Shown one piece after another: positions 16,876 to 24,406 of a stretch of DNA of 64,000 nt. The stretch's first letter is position 1. Each line of letters starts with the position of its first letter. The DNA is from Pirellula sp. (GTDB taxonomy: Bacteria > Planctomycetota > Planctomycetia > Pirellulales > PNKZ01): contig PNKZ01000001.1 in NCBI GenBank assembly GCA_013822735.1, positions 682,001-746,000 on the forward strand, in the 5' to 3' direction. A model generated the notes under the pieces. The model had not been told where the DNA came from. It made no database searches and saw nothing but the letters and a program-made list of their open reading frames with translations. The position numbers and the translations under genes were made by a program.

Positions 16876-18699
16876 TTACGGATCGCCGATGCCGAGGCTA
16901 GGGGCCGGGGCGATGGAATGTGCGGGCCGGCCGTTTTGCTCTTCGCGAGCCATGTTGCCCAGGGCCAGGCCGTCCAGCGAATCGCTCAGGTTCACATTCG
17001 GCCGCGGCCGGCGGAAATGCCACGGAATCACGGCCGTGAACTCGCTCCCTTTGCCCAACTCGCTCTTCAACATGATCTCGCCGCCGAGCAGTTTGCACAG
17101 TTCTTTAACGATCGAAAGGCCCAGCCCGGTGCCTGAGTATTCGCGCGTCATCGCATCGCCGGTCGTCGAGATGGTCGTCCCCTGGCGGAACTTCTCAAAG
17201 ATCGCCGTTTGGTCTTCTTCCGCAATGCCCACGCCCGTATCGGCCACGACCATTTCTAATTGGTCCTCGGCCGTACGCCGCGTGCGCACGTCGATGCGTC
17301 CCCCTTCGGGCGTAAACTTGATGGCGTTGGAAAGCAGATTGTTGAGCACCTGCTGCAGCTTGTTCTGGTCTTGATAGAGCGGCTCGTCGGCCGGTTCGAC
17401 ATGCACCGTGAGGTCGATGTTTTTCTTTTCCGAGAGCGGGCGGACCGAGTCGCATTGCGCGTGCACGACGTGTTCGATCGGAAACTCCGAGAGCCGAAGC
17501 TCCATCTTGCCGCTCTCGATCTTCGCCAGATCGAGAATGTCGTTGATCATATCGAGCAGCACTTTGCCCGACTTTTGAATGTTGACGACGTACCGCTTCT
17601 GCTTGTCGTCGAGCGAAGCGATGGAGCCGAGCACTTCGCTGAAGCCGATAATCGAGTTGAGCGGCGTGCGCAGCTCGTGGCTCATCGTGGCGAGGAAGTC
17701 GCTCTTCAAGCGGTTGAGCTCGAAAAGCCGCATATTGAGCTGCGCGAGTTCGTCGACCTTGGCGTCGAGTTGCGAGTTGGTCTTGCGGATTTCCTGCTGC
17801 GTATCGGTGAGATGCCGAAGCATCCGGTTAAACGCGGTGGCCAAGGCTTCGAACTCGTCGCCGGTGTGAATGTCGGCCCGTTGTGCGATGTCCCCCTTAC
17901 TGATTTCGTCGCTCACGTCCTGCAAGTGCTTGAGCGGTTTGACGATCACATACCGCACGATCACCCAGCTGGCGACCATCGCGAGAAACACCGTGACGAT
18001 GGCCGAAGAGAGGAGGAACGCCCGATTGAGATTCAGATTGGCCTGCGTCGGGCCGTTGGAGATGCGCACTTTGGCGACGGCCATCAGGTCGCCGTCGAAC
18101 AGTTCGCGCGAAACGTCGCGCACGCGATGGCAGCCGATGCAACTCGTGGCGGCGTAGATCGCTTGGTAATACTCGTACTGCTGACCGCCGTCGGCGAAAC
18201 GCTGATCGAAGAACACCTTCTTGTCTTCGTCGGGCGACGTCTTCGCCCCCGCCGCCGTCGTCGGCTGCGCGGCTTCCAGTTCGGCGCGACGGAGGAAATC
18301 GCGTTCCCAGTCGTCGATCTGCTGCTCCCCTTTTTCGACTTTGTCCGGGCGGATGAAGCTCTTGTCGAACTTGTTCATCTGCCAAGTTTTGCTGAGCTCT
18401 TGAATGAGCTCTTGAAACTCATCCTTGCCGCCGGCCGGGGCACCGAAGTTGCCGCCGCCGGCCGGTGGGGCATCAGTAGTGCCGGGGTTCCAATTCTCCC
18501 AATGTTCTTGAATGAGCGCAGTGTCAACGAGCAACCGCCCGCGCGTCGGGTTCTGCTGATAGACGAGGCCCTCGGTCAGCCAGCCGTAGAAGAAAAAGCT
18601 CGCGGCAATGAGCACGAGCAAACAGGCCCCGAACAAAAACCGACACTTCCGCTCCAGGCTGGTCTCGCCAAGCACACGTTTGAAGGAGCGGTAACTCAT
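16876..18699 (-). CDS. membrane sensor histidine kinase with a CxxCH heme motif in the sensor region
   Basis: 607 residues. TM1 ~residues 21-42; extracytoplasmic region ~43-225 ending in IYAATSCIGCHRVRD (CxxCH at 187-191), resembling the Tll0287/DUF3365 group of c-heme sensors; TM2 ~226-252; HAMP ~252-305; coiled coil; HisKA with SHELRTPLNSIIGF (H341); HATPase with N-box LLSNAIKFTPEGG, G1 VADTGVGIAEED, G2 GTGLGLSIVKEL. No receiver or adjacent response regulator. It probably senses redox state, oxygen or a diatomic gas. It starts 11 bp beyond rnhA's start on the same strand, upstream of it, so the two may be cotranscribed. Confidence 0.92.
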   Translation of the reverse strand: MSYRSFKRVLGETSLERKCRFLFGACLLVLIAASFFFYGWLTEGLVYQQNPTRGRLLVDTALIQEHWENWNPGTTDAPPAGGGNFGAPAGGKDEFQELIQELSKTWQMNKFDKSFIRPDKVEKGEQQIDDWERDFLRRAELEAAQPTTAAGAKTSPDEDKKVFFDQRFADGGQQYEYYQAIYAATSCIGCHRVRDVSRELFDGDLMAVAKVRISNGPTQANLNLNRAFLLSSAIVTVFLAMVASWVIVRYVIVKPLKHLQDVSDEISKGDIAQRADIHTGDEFEALATAFNRMLRHLTDTQQEIRKTNSQLDAKVDELAQLNMRLFELNRLKSDFLATMSHELRTPLNSIIGFSEVLGSIASLDDKQKRYVVNIQKSGKVLLDMINDILDLAKIESGKMELRLSEFPIEHVVHAQCDSVRPLSEKKNIDLTVHVEPADEPLYQDQNKLQQVLNNLLSNAIKFTPEGGRIDVRTRRTAEDQLEMVVADTGVGIAEEDQTAIFEKFRQGTTISTTGDAMTREYSGTGLGLSIVKELCKLLGGEIMLKSELGKGSEFTAVIPWHFRRPRPNVNLSDSLDGLALGNMAREEQNGRPAHSIAPAPSLGIGDP

Positions 18700-18713
18700 G
18701 CCTTCATTCTAAA

Positions 18714-18802
18714 TGCTGAATGCGGAATGCGGAATGCTGAACGGGGGAACGACCGGAATCGCTCCTGTTCGGCATTCGGCATTCCGCATTCGGCATTTCC
18801 TA
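18714..18802. repeat. inverted pair of heptanucleotide tandem repeats
   Basis: Left arm TGCTGAA, TGCGGAA, TGCGGAA, TGCTGAA (18714-18741); right arm TTCGGCA, TTCGGCA, TTCCGCA, TTCGGCA (18768-18795). The arms are reverse complements unit by unit, so the tract can fold. It runs into the priA stop codon (18800-18802). Confidence 0.75.
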
Positions 18803-21127
18803 CAACATGTCCAGCGGGTCTACGTCCACGATCCATTGCACGTCTTCCGGCGGCTTCAGGTCGGCGATCGTCTTGCGCACCGCGGCGTGCAGGCCCGCGG
18901 TGTCGGTCGATTGGAGTTGCAGGTGAAAGCGGTGGAGACCGCGGAGCCTTGCGATCGGCGCCGGGGCGGGCCCGAGCAGTTTCGTCGGTACGCCTGCCGC
19001 CGCAGTCGCCGACGTGAGCAGCTTGCCGAGGTGCATGGCGAATTCCTTGGTCACCGGCTCACGCGGCCCACGCACCACGAGCCGGACCATGCTCGAAAAC
19101 GGCGGGTAGCCCCATTCTTCACGGTTCTTCAATTCCTCGGCCGCAAAGAGTTGGTAGTCGTGCCGCGAGGCCGCCATCACGGCCGGGTGATCGGGCGAGA
19201 GCGTTTGCACCAGCACGCGCCCGCCGCGCTCGCCGCGCCCCGTGCGGCCGGCCACCTGCACGAGCAAGTGAAACGTCCGCTCCGCCGCGCGGAAGTCGGG
19301 CAGGTGCAGCGCCGTGTCGGCGTTCACCACGCCGACCAGCGTCACGTTCGGGAAGTCGAGCCCTTTGGCGATCATCTGCGTGCCGACGAGGATCTGCGCC
19401 TCGCCGTCGCGAAATTGCGCGAGGGCCCGCTCGTGGCTCCCCGGCTTCTGCATGCTGTCGGTATCCATGCGCAAGCAGCGGTAGCCGCGAAACCGCGCGT
19501 TGACCTCCGCTTCCAGCTTTTCGGTGCCATAGCCGCCGAAGCGAATCTCGGGGCTGTGGCAACTCGGGCAGGCCCGCGGGGCGGCGATTTCATAGTCGCA
19601 ATAGTGGCACAGGGCGTTCCCTTCGTAGCGATGATGCGTCAGCGAGATGTCGCAGTTCGGGCACTTCAGCGCCTCGCCGCAGGCCGGGCATTGGATATGC
19701 GTGGAATAGCCGCGCCGGTTGAGCAGCAGGATAACCTGCCCTTCATCAGCCAGTGCCTTCTCCATAGCCTGCGCCAGCGGCCTGCTGATCGCCCCGCGCG
19801 AGCCGCGCTCTTTGGATTCGTGCCGCAGGTCGACGGTGAGCACGTCCGGCAACGGCCGATCGTACACGCGCCGCGGCATTTCGATGAGCCGAAACTCGCC
19901 GGCCCGGGCCCTTTGAAAACTCTCTAGCGACGGCGTGGCCGAGCCCAACACGAGCGGCACGTTCTCCGACCGCGCGCGAAACAGCGCCACGTCGCGCGCA
20001 TGGTAACGCGGCGCGGTTTCCTGCTTGAAAGTCGACTCATGCTCTTCGTCGAGCACGATGAGGCCGAGGTGCGGCGTCGGCGCAAACACGGCGCTCCGCG
20101 CGCCGACCACGACCGGCACCTCGCCGCGCGAGATCTGTTGCCAATAGGCGTGCCGTTCCGCATCGGTCAGGTGGCTATGCAACACCGCCACGCGCCCGAA
20201 GCGCGCCCGAAAGCGTTCTTGCACCTGCGGCGTCAGGCTAATCTCGGGCACCAGCACGATCGCCTGCCGGCCGTACGACACCACTTCTTGAATCGCGCGG
20301 ATGTACACTTCCGTCTTGCCGCTGCCGGTGATGCCGTGGAGCAGCATCGTCTCATGCCGCTTGCCGCGCAAGGCGGAGAGCAACACGTCGAGTGCGTGTT
20401 GCTGGTCGGGATTCAGCTCATGGTTTTCTTCGCGCGCATGCACCGGGTGCACGATGTCGGTCGTCTGCAACCGCACGGCTTGCGAGCGGATCATCCCCTT
20501 GCGCCGCAACGTCGTGATCGGCGCCATCGTGCACTGCGCGGCCTGCGCCAGTTGCTGCGGCGTCATCGCATGCAGGGCCGATTGCAACATCTCCAACACG
20601 CGCCGCTGCTTCTTCGGCAACGGCAGGTCGGCGAGCTTGCCGCGGTATTCGTCGGCCAGGGTCAATAGCGTCGTGAGCTTCGTGCCGGCTCCCATCCGCA
20701 CGCCGGCCGGCACCACGCTTTCGAGCACCTGCCCCCATTCGCAGAGGTAGTACTCGCTCATCCATTGCGTGAGCTTCAAGAGCGGCAACCGAACGAGCGG
20801 CACCTCGTCGAGGCATTCGGTAATCTCTTTCAGTTTGCGCGGGCCGAGCGTCTTCGTTTCCAGCCGGACGCAGTAGCCGTCGACCGGCCGATTTCCGCGC
20901 CCCAGCGGCACGCGGACCCGGCAGCCGACTTGCAGCACGTCGAGCAATTCGTCCGGCACGAGGTAGTCGAACTCTTGCTGCGGCCCGCTCGCAAAGACCA
21001 CGGCGGCGACCATGCGCAGTTCGGCGTCGTCCTCTTCCCAAGGAGCGTCGTCGCCGAAGAGGTTTTGCTGCGTTTGCTCGGTCATTGCTTGCCGGAAGTC
21101 ATCGTCGGTAGAATTGCGAAACTTCAT
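18800..21127 (-). CDS. priA: primosomal protein N' (replication restart helicase)
   Basis: 775 residues. N-terminal 3'-DNA-binding domain (~residues 35-130), winged helix, then a superfamily 2 helicase: Walker A GITGSGKTEVY, DEEH box VLDEEHESTFKQE, motif III LGSATPS, motif VI QVAGRTGRGERGG. The zinc-binding insert has four Cys pairs (CPACGEALKCPNC, CHYC, CPSC). It restarts stalled forks. An alternative start at ATG 21085 would drop 14 residues. The start is 32 bp from the divergent nadD start, so they share a promoter region. Confidence 0.96.
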   Translation of the reverse strand: MKFRNSTDDDFRQAMTEQTQQNLFGDDAPWEEDDAELRMVAAVVFASGPQQEFDYLVPDELLDVLQVGCRVRVPLGRGNRPVDGYCVRLETKTLGPRKLKEITECLDEVPLVRLPLLKLTQWMSEYYLCEWGQVLESVVPAGVRMGAGTKLTTLLTLADEYRGKLADLPLPKKQRRVLEMLQSALHAMTPQQLAQAAQCTMAPITTLRRKGMIRSQAVRLQTTDIVHPVHAREENHELNPDQQHALDVLLSALRGKRHETMLLHGITGSGKTEVYIRAIQEVVSYGRQAIVLVPEISLTPQVQERFRARFGRVAVLHSHLTDAERHAYWQQISRGEVPVVVGARSAVFAPTPHLGLIVLDEEHESTFKQETAPRYHARDVALFRARSENVPLVLGSATPSLESFQRARAGEFRLIEMPRRVYDRPLPDVLTVDLRHESKERGSRGAISRPLAQAMEKALADEGQVILLLNRRGYSTHIQCPACGEALKCPNCDISLTHHRYEGNALCHYCDYEIAAPRACPSCHSPEIRFGGYGTEKLEAEVNARFRGYRCLRMDTDSMQKPGSHERALAQFRDGEAQILVGTQMIAKGLDFPNVTLVGVVNADTALHLPDFRAAERTFHLLVQVAGRTGRGERGGRVLVQTLSPDHPAVMAASRHDYQLFAAEELKNREEWGYPPFSSMVRLVVRGPREPVTKEFAMHLGKLLTSATAAAGVPTKLLGPAPAPIARLRGLHRFHLQLQSTDTAGLHAAVRKTIADLKPPEDVQWIVDVDPLDML

Positions 21128-21159
21128 TGTACGAATTGTCGAGTCGGGAAGTAGGCTTC

Positions 21160-21765
21160 ATGCGCATCGGTATCTTCGGCGGCACTTTCAACCCCGTGCA
21201 TTACGGCCATCTCCTGCTGGCCGAAACTTGCCGCGAGCAGCGCGGACTTGACGAAGTGTGGTTCCTGCCTGCCTCGGTGCCGCCGCATAAGCAAGATCTT
21301 GTGCTGGTCGACGCCGCGCAGCGCCTCGAAATGCTGAAGCTCGCGGCCGGCGGCAATGAGGCGTTTCGCGTGAGCGATCTTGAGTTGAAACGGGGCGGCG
21401 TCAGCTACACCGTCGACACGCTCGAAGCCGTGCATGCCGAACGGCCCGAGGCCGAACTGTATTTGCTGATCGGCGCCGATACCTTGGCCGACTTGCCGAA
21501 TTGGCGCACCCCGAAGCGTGTGTGCGAGCTGGCCCTGCCGACGGCCGTCTGCCGGCCCGGCTCCGGCGAGCTCGACTACGAACCGCTCGCGGCGTTCGTC
21601 GAACCGACGCGTTTGGCCCGGCTGCGCGAACTGCGCGTCGAGATGCCGCAGATCGGCATCAGCAGCCGCGACCTACGGGCCCGCATCGCGGCCGGCAAAA
21701 GCATTCGCTATCAGGTGCCGCGCGCGGTGGAGAAGTTCATCGAGACGGCGGGGCTGTATCGCTGA
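21160..21765 (+). CDS. nadD: nicotinate-nucleotide adenylyltransferase
   Basis: 201 residues from ATG 21160 (MRIGIFGG); the in-frame GTA/TTG extension upstream is not conserved. GGTFNPVHYGHLLLAE is the nucleotide-binding HxGH motif, and ISSRDLRARIAAGKSIRYQVP is the C-terminal ISSxxxR motif. It forms deamido-NAD from nicotinate mononucleotide and ATP. Transcribed divergently from priA. Confidence 0.95.
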   Translation: MRIGIFGGTFNPVHYGHLLLAETCREQRGLDEVWFLPASVPPHKQDLVLVDAAQRLEMLKLAAGGNEAFRVSDLELKRGGVSYTVDTLEAVHAERPEAELYLLIGADTLADLPNWRTPKRVCELALPTAVCRPGSGELDYEPLAAFVEPTRLARLRELRVEMPQIGISSRDLRARIAAGKSIRYQVPRAVEKFIETAGLYR

Positions 21766-21778
21766 GTCGCTTGATAAT

Positions 21779-21849
21779 GCTTAGCCGTGGCGGCCACGCC
21801 ACGCCACGCTTCGCCACGTCGCGACGGGCCGTGGCCGGCCCGGCTAAGC
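21779..21849. repeat. GCTTAGCC-family inverted repeat between convergent genes
   Basis: GCTTAGCC at 21779-21786 and GGCTAAGC at 21842-21849, with further pairing inside (GTGGCGGCCACGCCAC, GGCCGTGGCCGGCC). The right arm overlaps the stop codon of the minus-strand gene ending at 21844: its TAG is read from the repeat. Confidence 0.75.
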
Positions 21850-22107
21850 AGCGCGGCGCGCGTACACCAGTCGCTCGAGCTCCGGTGCTAGCAGGAGTTT
21901 CGCCGGCAGCGGTTTGCTGCGAAGCAGTTCCAGCACGGCGTGCAAATGTTCGATCGGCTTCTGCCGTGCGTCGAGAAAAAGCCAACGCCGGCCGGCGAAT
22001 TCGCACACGCCCCCTGCGGCTCCCTCGTCCAGCACTTCCGTGCGCACGCGGTAGCCGAGCTTTTTCGCCGCTGCGATCGCCGCTTCCAAAAGTTCGATCG
22101 TGTGCAT
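21844..22107 (-). CDS. small conserved-looking hypothetical protein
   Basis: 87 residues from ATG 22107 (MHTIELLEAAIAAAKKLGYR). A longer frame to 22173 exists, but its first 22 codons lie in an inverted-repeat element, so the downstream ATG is preferred. The product is a compact alpha/beta domain: RTEVLDEGAAGGVCEFAGRRWLFLDARQKP, read in part, followed by a helix rich in Leu. No known motif recognised. The stop codon lies in the flanking GCTTAGCC repeat. Confidence 0.7.
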   Translation of the reverse strand: MHTIELLEAAIAAAKKLGYRVRTEVLDEGAAGGVCEFAGRRWLFLDARQKPIEHLHAVLELLRSKPLPAKLLLAPELERLVYARRAA

Positions 22108-22122
22108 GGCCGCTACCTTGTC

Positions 22123-22190
22123 TGTAGGGAACGCCCTCCGTGGCGTTCCGCGAACTGCCGGACGGAACGCCACGGAGGGCGTTCCCTACA
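22123..22190. repeat. 28-bp-TIR element, short form, copy 1
   Basis: Perfect 28-bp terminal inverted repeats (22123-22150 and 22163-22190; outer end TGTAGGGAACGCC, inner end GGCGTTCCG) around a 12-bp centre. Same TIRs as the elements at 30210, 53090 and 57777. It lies 15 bp upstream of the small minus-strand gene. No coding capacity. Confidence 0.9.
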
Positions 22191-22409
22191 ATCTCAATCG
22201 CGGGCGGAATGATACCGATCTCGGTTTCAGTCGCGAAGGCCGACATGACGATAGGCTTTTCAGAGCGCTAAAACATTGCCGGCCAGAGGTTTAAGTACGC
22301 GACGGTTGCGGGGGCAAGGAAGTCCCGGCAGACGGCGTAGATTCCTCGGCTTTAGGTAATTGCGGCAAGAAGTTCCGAGCGGTGCTGTCCAGGGAAGGGG
22401 TAAGCCACG

Positions 22410-23249
22410 ATGTCGGTAGGCGGATCGGATCAGGCTCGGCTCATCGAACAGATCGCGCTGCTCAAAGACCAGCTCGCGCAGGCCCAAAAGCTGACGGCGC
22501 TTGGCGAACTCATCAGCACGACCACGCACGAATTCAACAACGTGCTGATGACCATCATCAACTACGCGAAGCTCGGCCAGCGTCATCCCGACGCGGAAAC
22601 CGCGGCCCGCTCGTTCGACAAAATTCTCATCGCCGCCAACCGTGCGGCCCGCATCACCAACGGCATCCTCGGCTTCGCGCGCAATCGCCCGCCCGGCTTC
22701 GAGCCGACCGACATGGTGAAGCTGATCGACGATACTCTACTGCTGCTCGAGCGCGAGATGGTGAAGTATCGTGTGAAAGTGGAACGCCGCATTCTCGAAG
22801 CACCGCCGGCCTTGGCGAACACGAACCACATTCAGCAAGTGCTGTTGAACCTGTTGATCAATGCCCGGCAGGCGATGCCGCAAGGGGGCGTGATCCTCGT
22901 GCAACTGAGTCACGACGCGCAGACCGACACCGTCGATCTCTACGTGCGCGACAACGGCACCGGCATTCCGCCGGAAACATTGCGACACATCTTCGAACCG
23001 TTCTACACGACGAAGAGCGGGCCCGACGCCTCGGGCAAGGGAGGCACCGGCCTCGGGCTGGCCGCCTGCCGCGACATCGTCGAAGCCCACCACGGCAAGA
23101 TTCGCGTGGAGAGCGCCGTCGGCAAGGGAACGGCCTTCACGGTCAAGCTCCCGGCATATCACGCGGCTCCCGTAGCGGCGCCGATCGCAGCTCCCGCGCC
23201 GATCGTCGCGATGCCGATGATTGCTCCGATGCCGTTGATCGCCGAGTAG
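22410..23249 (+). CDS. soluble histidine kinase
   Basis: 279 residues with no membrane segment. N-terminal coiled coil (RLIEQIALLKDQLAQAQK), phosphoacceptor box LGELISTTTHEFNNVLMTI (His in THEFNN, the HisKA variant of NtrB-like kinases), HATPase with N-box LLNLLINARQAMPQGG, G1 VRDNGTGIPPE, F-box FEPFYTTK, G2 GGTGLGLAACRDIV. The C-terminal 30 residues are an Ala/Pro/Met-rich tail. No response regulator is adjacent. It could pair with a PAS or receiver protein elsewhere. Confidence 0.9.
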   Translation: MSVGGSDQARLIEQIALLKDQLAQAQKLTALGELISTTTHEFNNVLMTIINYAKLGQRHPDAETAARSFDKILIAANRAARITNGILGFARNRPPGFEPTDMVKLIDDTLLLLEREMVKYRVKVERRILEAPPALANTNHIQQVLLNLLINARQAMPQGGVILVQLSHDAQTDTVDLYVRDNGTGIPPETLRHIFEPFYTTKSGPDASGKGGTGLGLAACRDIVEAHHGKIRVESAVGKGTAFTVKLPAYHAAPVAAPIAAPAPIVAMPMIAPMPLIAE

Positions 23250-23253
23250 ACTT

Positions 23254-23311
23254 GCTTAGCCCGGTCGGCCACGACCGGTGCATGGGCGCCGCGTGGCCGC
23301 GGCGGCTAAGC
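23254..23311. repeat. GCTTAGCC-family inverted repeat between convergent genes
   Basis: GCTTAGCC at 23254-23261 and GGCTAAGC at 23304-23311, with a nested palindrome (CCGGTCGGCCACGACCGG). It begins 5 bp after the histidine kinase stop and faces the convergent lipoprotein gene, where it could end transcripts from both sides. Confidence 0.75.
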
Positions 23312-23345
23312 GTTCGAAACCATCGTAGAAACGTGCAGTTCGGCG

Positions 23346-24077
23346 TTACTGCCGACTTTCGATCGCCGGGGGCAACGTTTCGAGCGCTGGGCCCGGCTGT
23401 TGCGGCACTATTTGGGCGCCCGGCGGCAATGTGTTTTCCCCGCCGAACCATTCGTTGGGAATCGCGCCGAAGCCGCCGCTAGCCGGAGCGGTGCCGGGCG
23501 GGGCGAGGCGTACCCAAATCTCTTGGAGGATCGTTTGCTCGAGTGCCGCGTCGCGGCCGAGCGGGATCCAGCCCTTGGTCGTCGCTTGAACGCCGACCGG
23601 TTCTTCAATGCGCACGAACGAGGCGTCGTTGCGAAACGTCGCCGCGCCGGCCGTACTGTACTCCGGCCGTGCTAAGTCTTCGAGTTCTTTGAAGACGGTG
23701 ACTTCGATTTGGAAGACGTCGCCGGCCGGCACCACTTGCACGACCGCTCGGCGGCGGATGGTTTGCAGCGTGTCGTGCGCCTTCTCGTACGTGTCGGCCG
23801 CGTCGCCCCGCCAGGGCTCGAGATAGGTCGCGCCGGTGCGCGGCGCGGTGTCGATCCGGCCGACCGTGAGAATCTCGCCGGCCTGACGGACGCGCTGTTC
23901 CGTCTGGATGTCGAAATAGTTGTCGACCACGTCGACGATCTGATCCCACATGGCATCGCACTGCGACGCCGGGACCGTGAGCGGGTTCTCAAGCGGCGGC
24001 AGCTTCTGCTTTTGAAAGCGCGCGCAGCCGCCGACGCAGAGGAGTGCGACGACGACGGATAGGAGAAGTGAACGCAT
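23346..24077 (-). CDS. predicted lipoprotein, unknown function
   Basis: 243 residues from ATG 24077 (MRSLLLSVVVALLCVGGCARF), chosen because the signal peptide and lipobox (CVGGC) directly follow; the longer frame to 24146 adds repeat-derived sequence. The mature part contains a mixed alpha/beta domain (SQCDAMWDQIVDVVDNYFDI, TYEKAHDTLQTIRRRAVVQV, VFQIEVTVFKELED) and ends in a Pro/Gly-rich tail. No known enzymatic motif. The fold hints at an assembly- or secretion-associated lipoprotein, but I cannot name it. Confidence 0.85.
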   Translation of the reverse strand: MRSLLLSVVVALLCVGGCARFQKQKLPPLENPLTVPASQCDAMWDQIVDVVDNYFDIQTEQRVRQAGEILTVGRIDTAPRTGATYLEPWRGDAADTYEKAHDTLQTIRRRAVVQVVPAGDVFQIEVTVFKELEDLARPEYSTAGAATFRNDASFVRIEEPVGVQATTKGWIPLGRDAALEQTILQEIWVRLAPPGTAPASGGFGAIPNEWFGGENTLPPGAQIVPQQPGPALETLPPAIESRQ

Positions 24078-24096
24078 TGCGGAGATGAGCGCGACT

Positions 24097-24206
24097 AAAG
24101 TAGTCCGCGACTCCGTCGCGGAAATGAGCGTAGTTGCGGTGACCAACGATGGCGATCGGATTCGATGGGGAGCGCGTATTTCCGCCGCGGAGCGGCGGAC
24201 TACTTT
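24097..24206. repeat. inverted-repeat element with AAAGTAGTCCGC ends
   Basis: AAAGTAGTCCGC (24097-24108) and GCGGACTACTTT (24195-24206). Each end is itself a hairpin: CCGCGA/TCGCGG at 24106-24122 and CCGCCG/CGGCGG at 24182-24198, with complementary CTCCG and CGGAG loops. It sits in the divergent gap upstream of the lipoprotein and vWA genes. Confidence 0.75.
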
Positions 24207-24309
24207 CGGGGGGCGGTAGTGTGACGATGCCCCCCGGCCCCGGCAATATCAGATTGGCCCCTGCCGGCACGGGCCGAAAACCGCGGATTTCGGCCGTTCG
24301 AACATTCCG

Positions 24310-24336
24310 GGAACTTTTTGCCGGGCTGCCGGCGTC
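24310..24336 (+). promoter_or_regulatory. candidate ECF-sigma promoter for the VIT-vWA gene
   Basis: GGAACTTTTT (GGAAC at 24310-24314) and CGTC (24333-24336) separated by 18 bases fit the GGAAC/CGTC pattern of extracytoplasmic-function sigma promoters, about 70 bp upstream of the ATG. Spacing is one base longer than usual. Confidence 0.4.
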
Positions 24337-24406
24337 GAAGGGTGAGCAACCTTGCGCCCGGCGTCTCTGCCGGCGTCGCCCTTATTCGCAGCGGGAGTAA
24401 ACGGTC

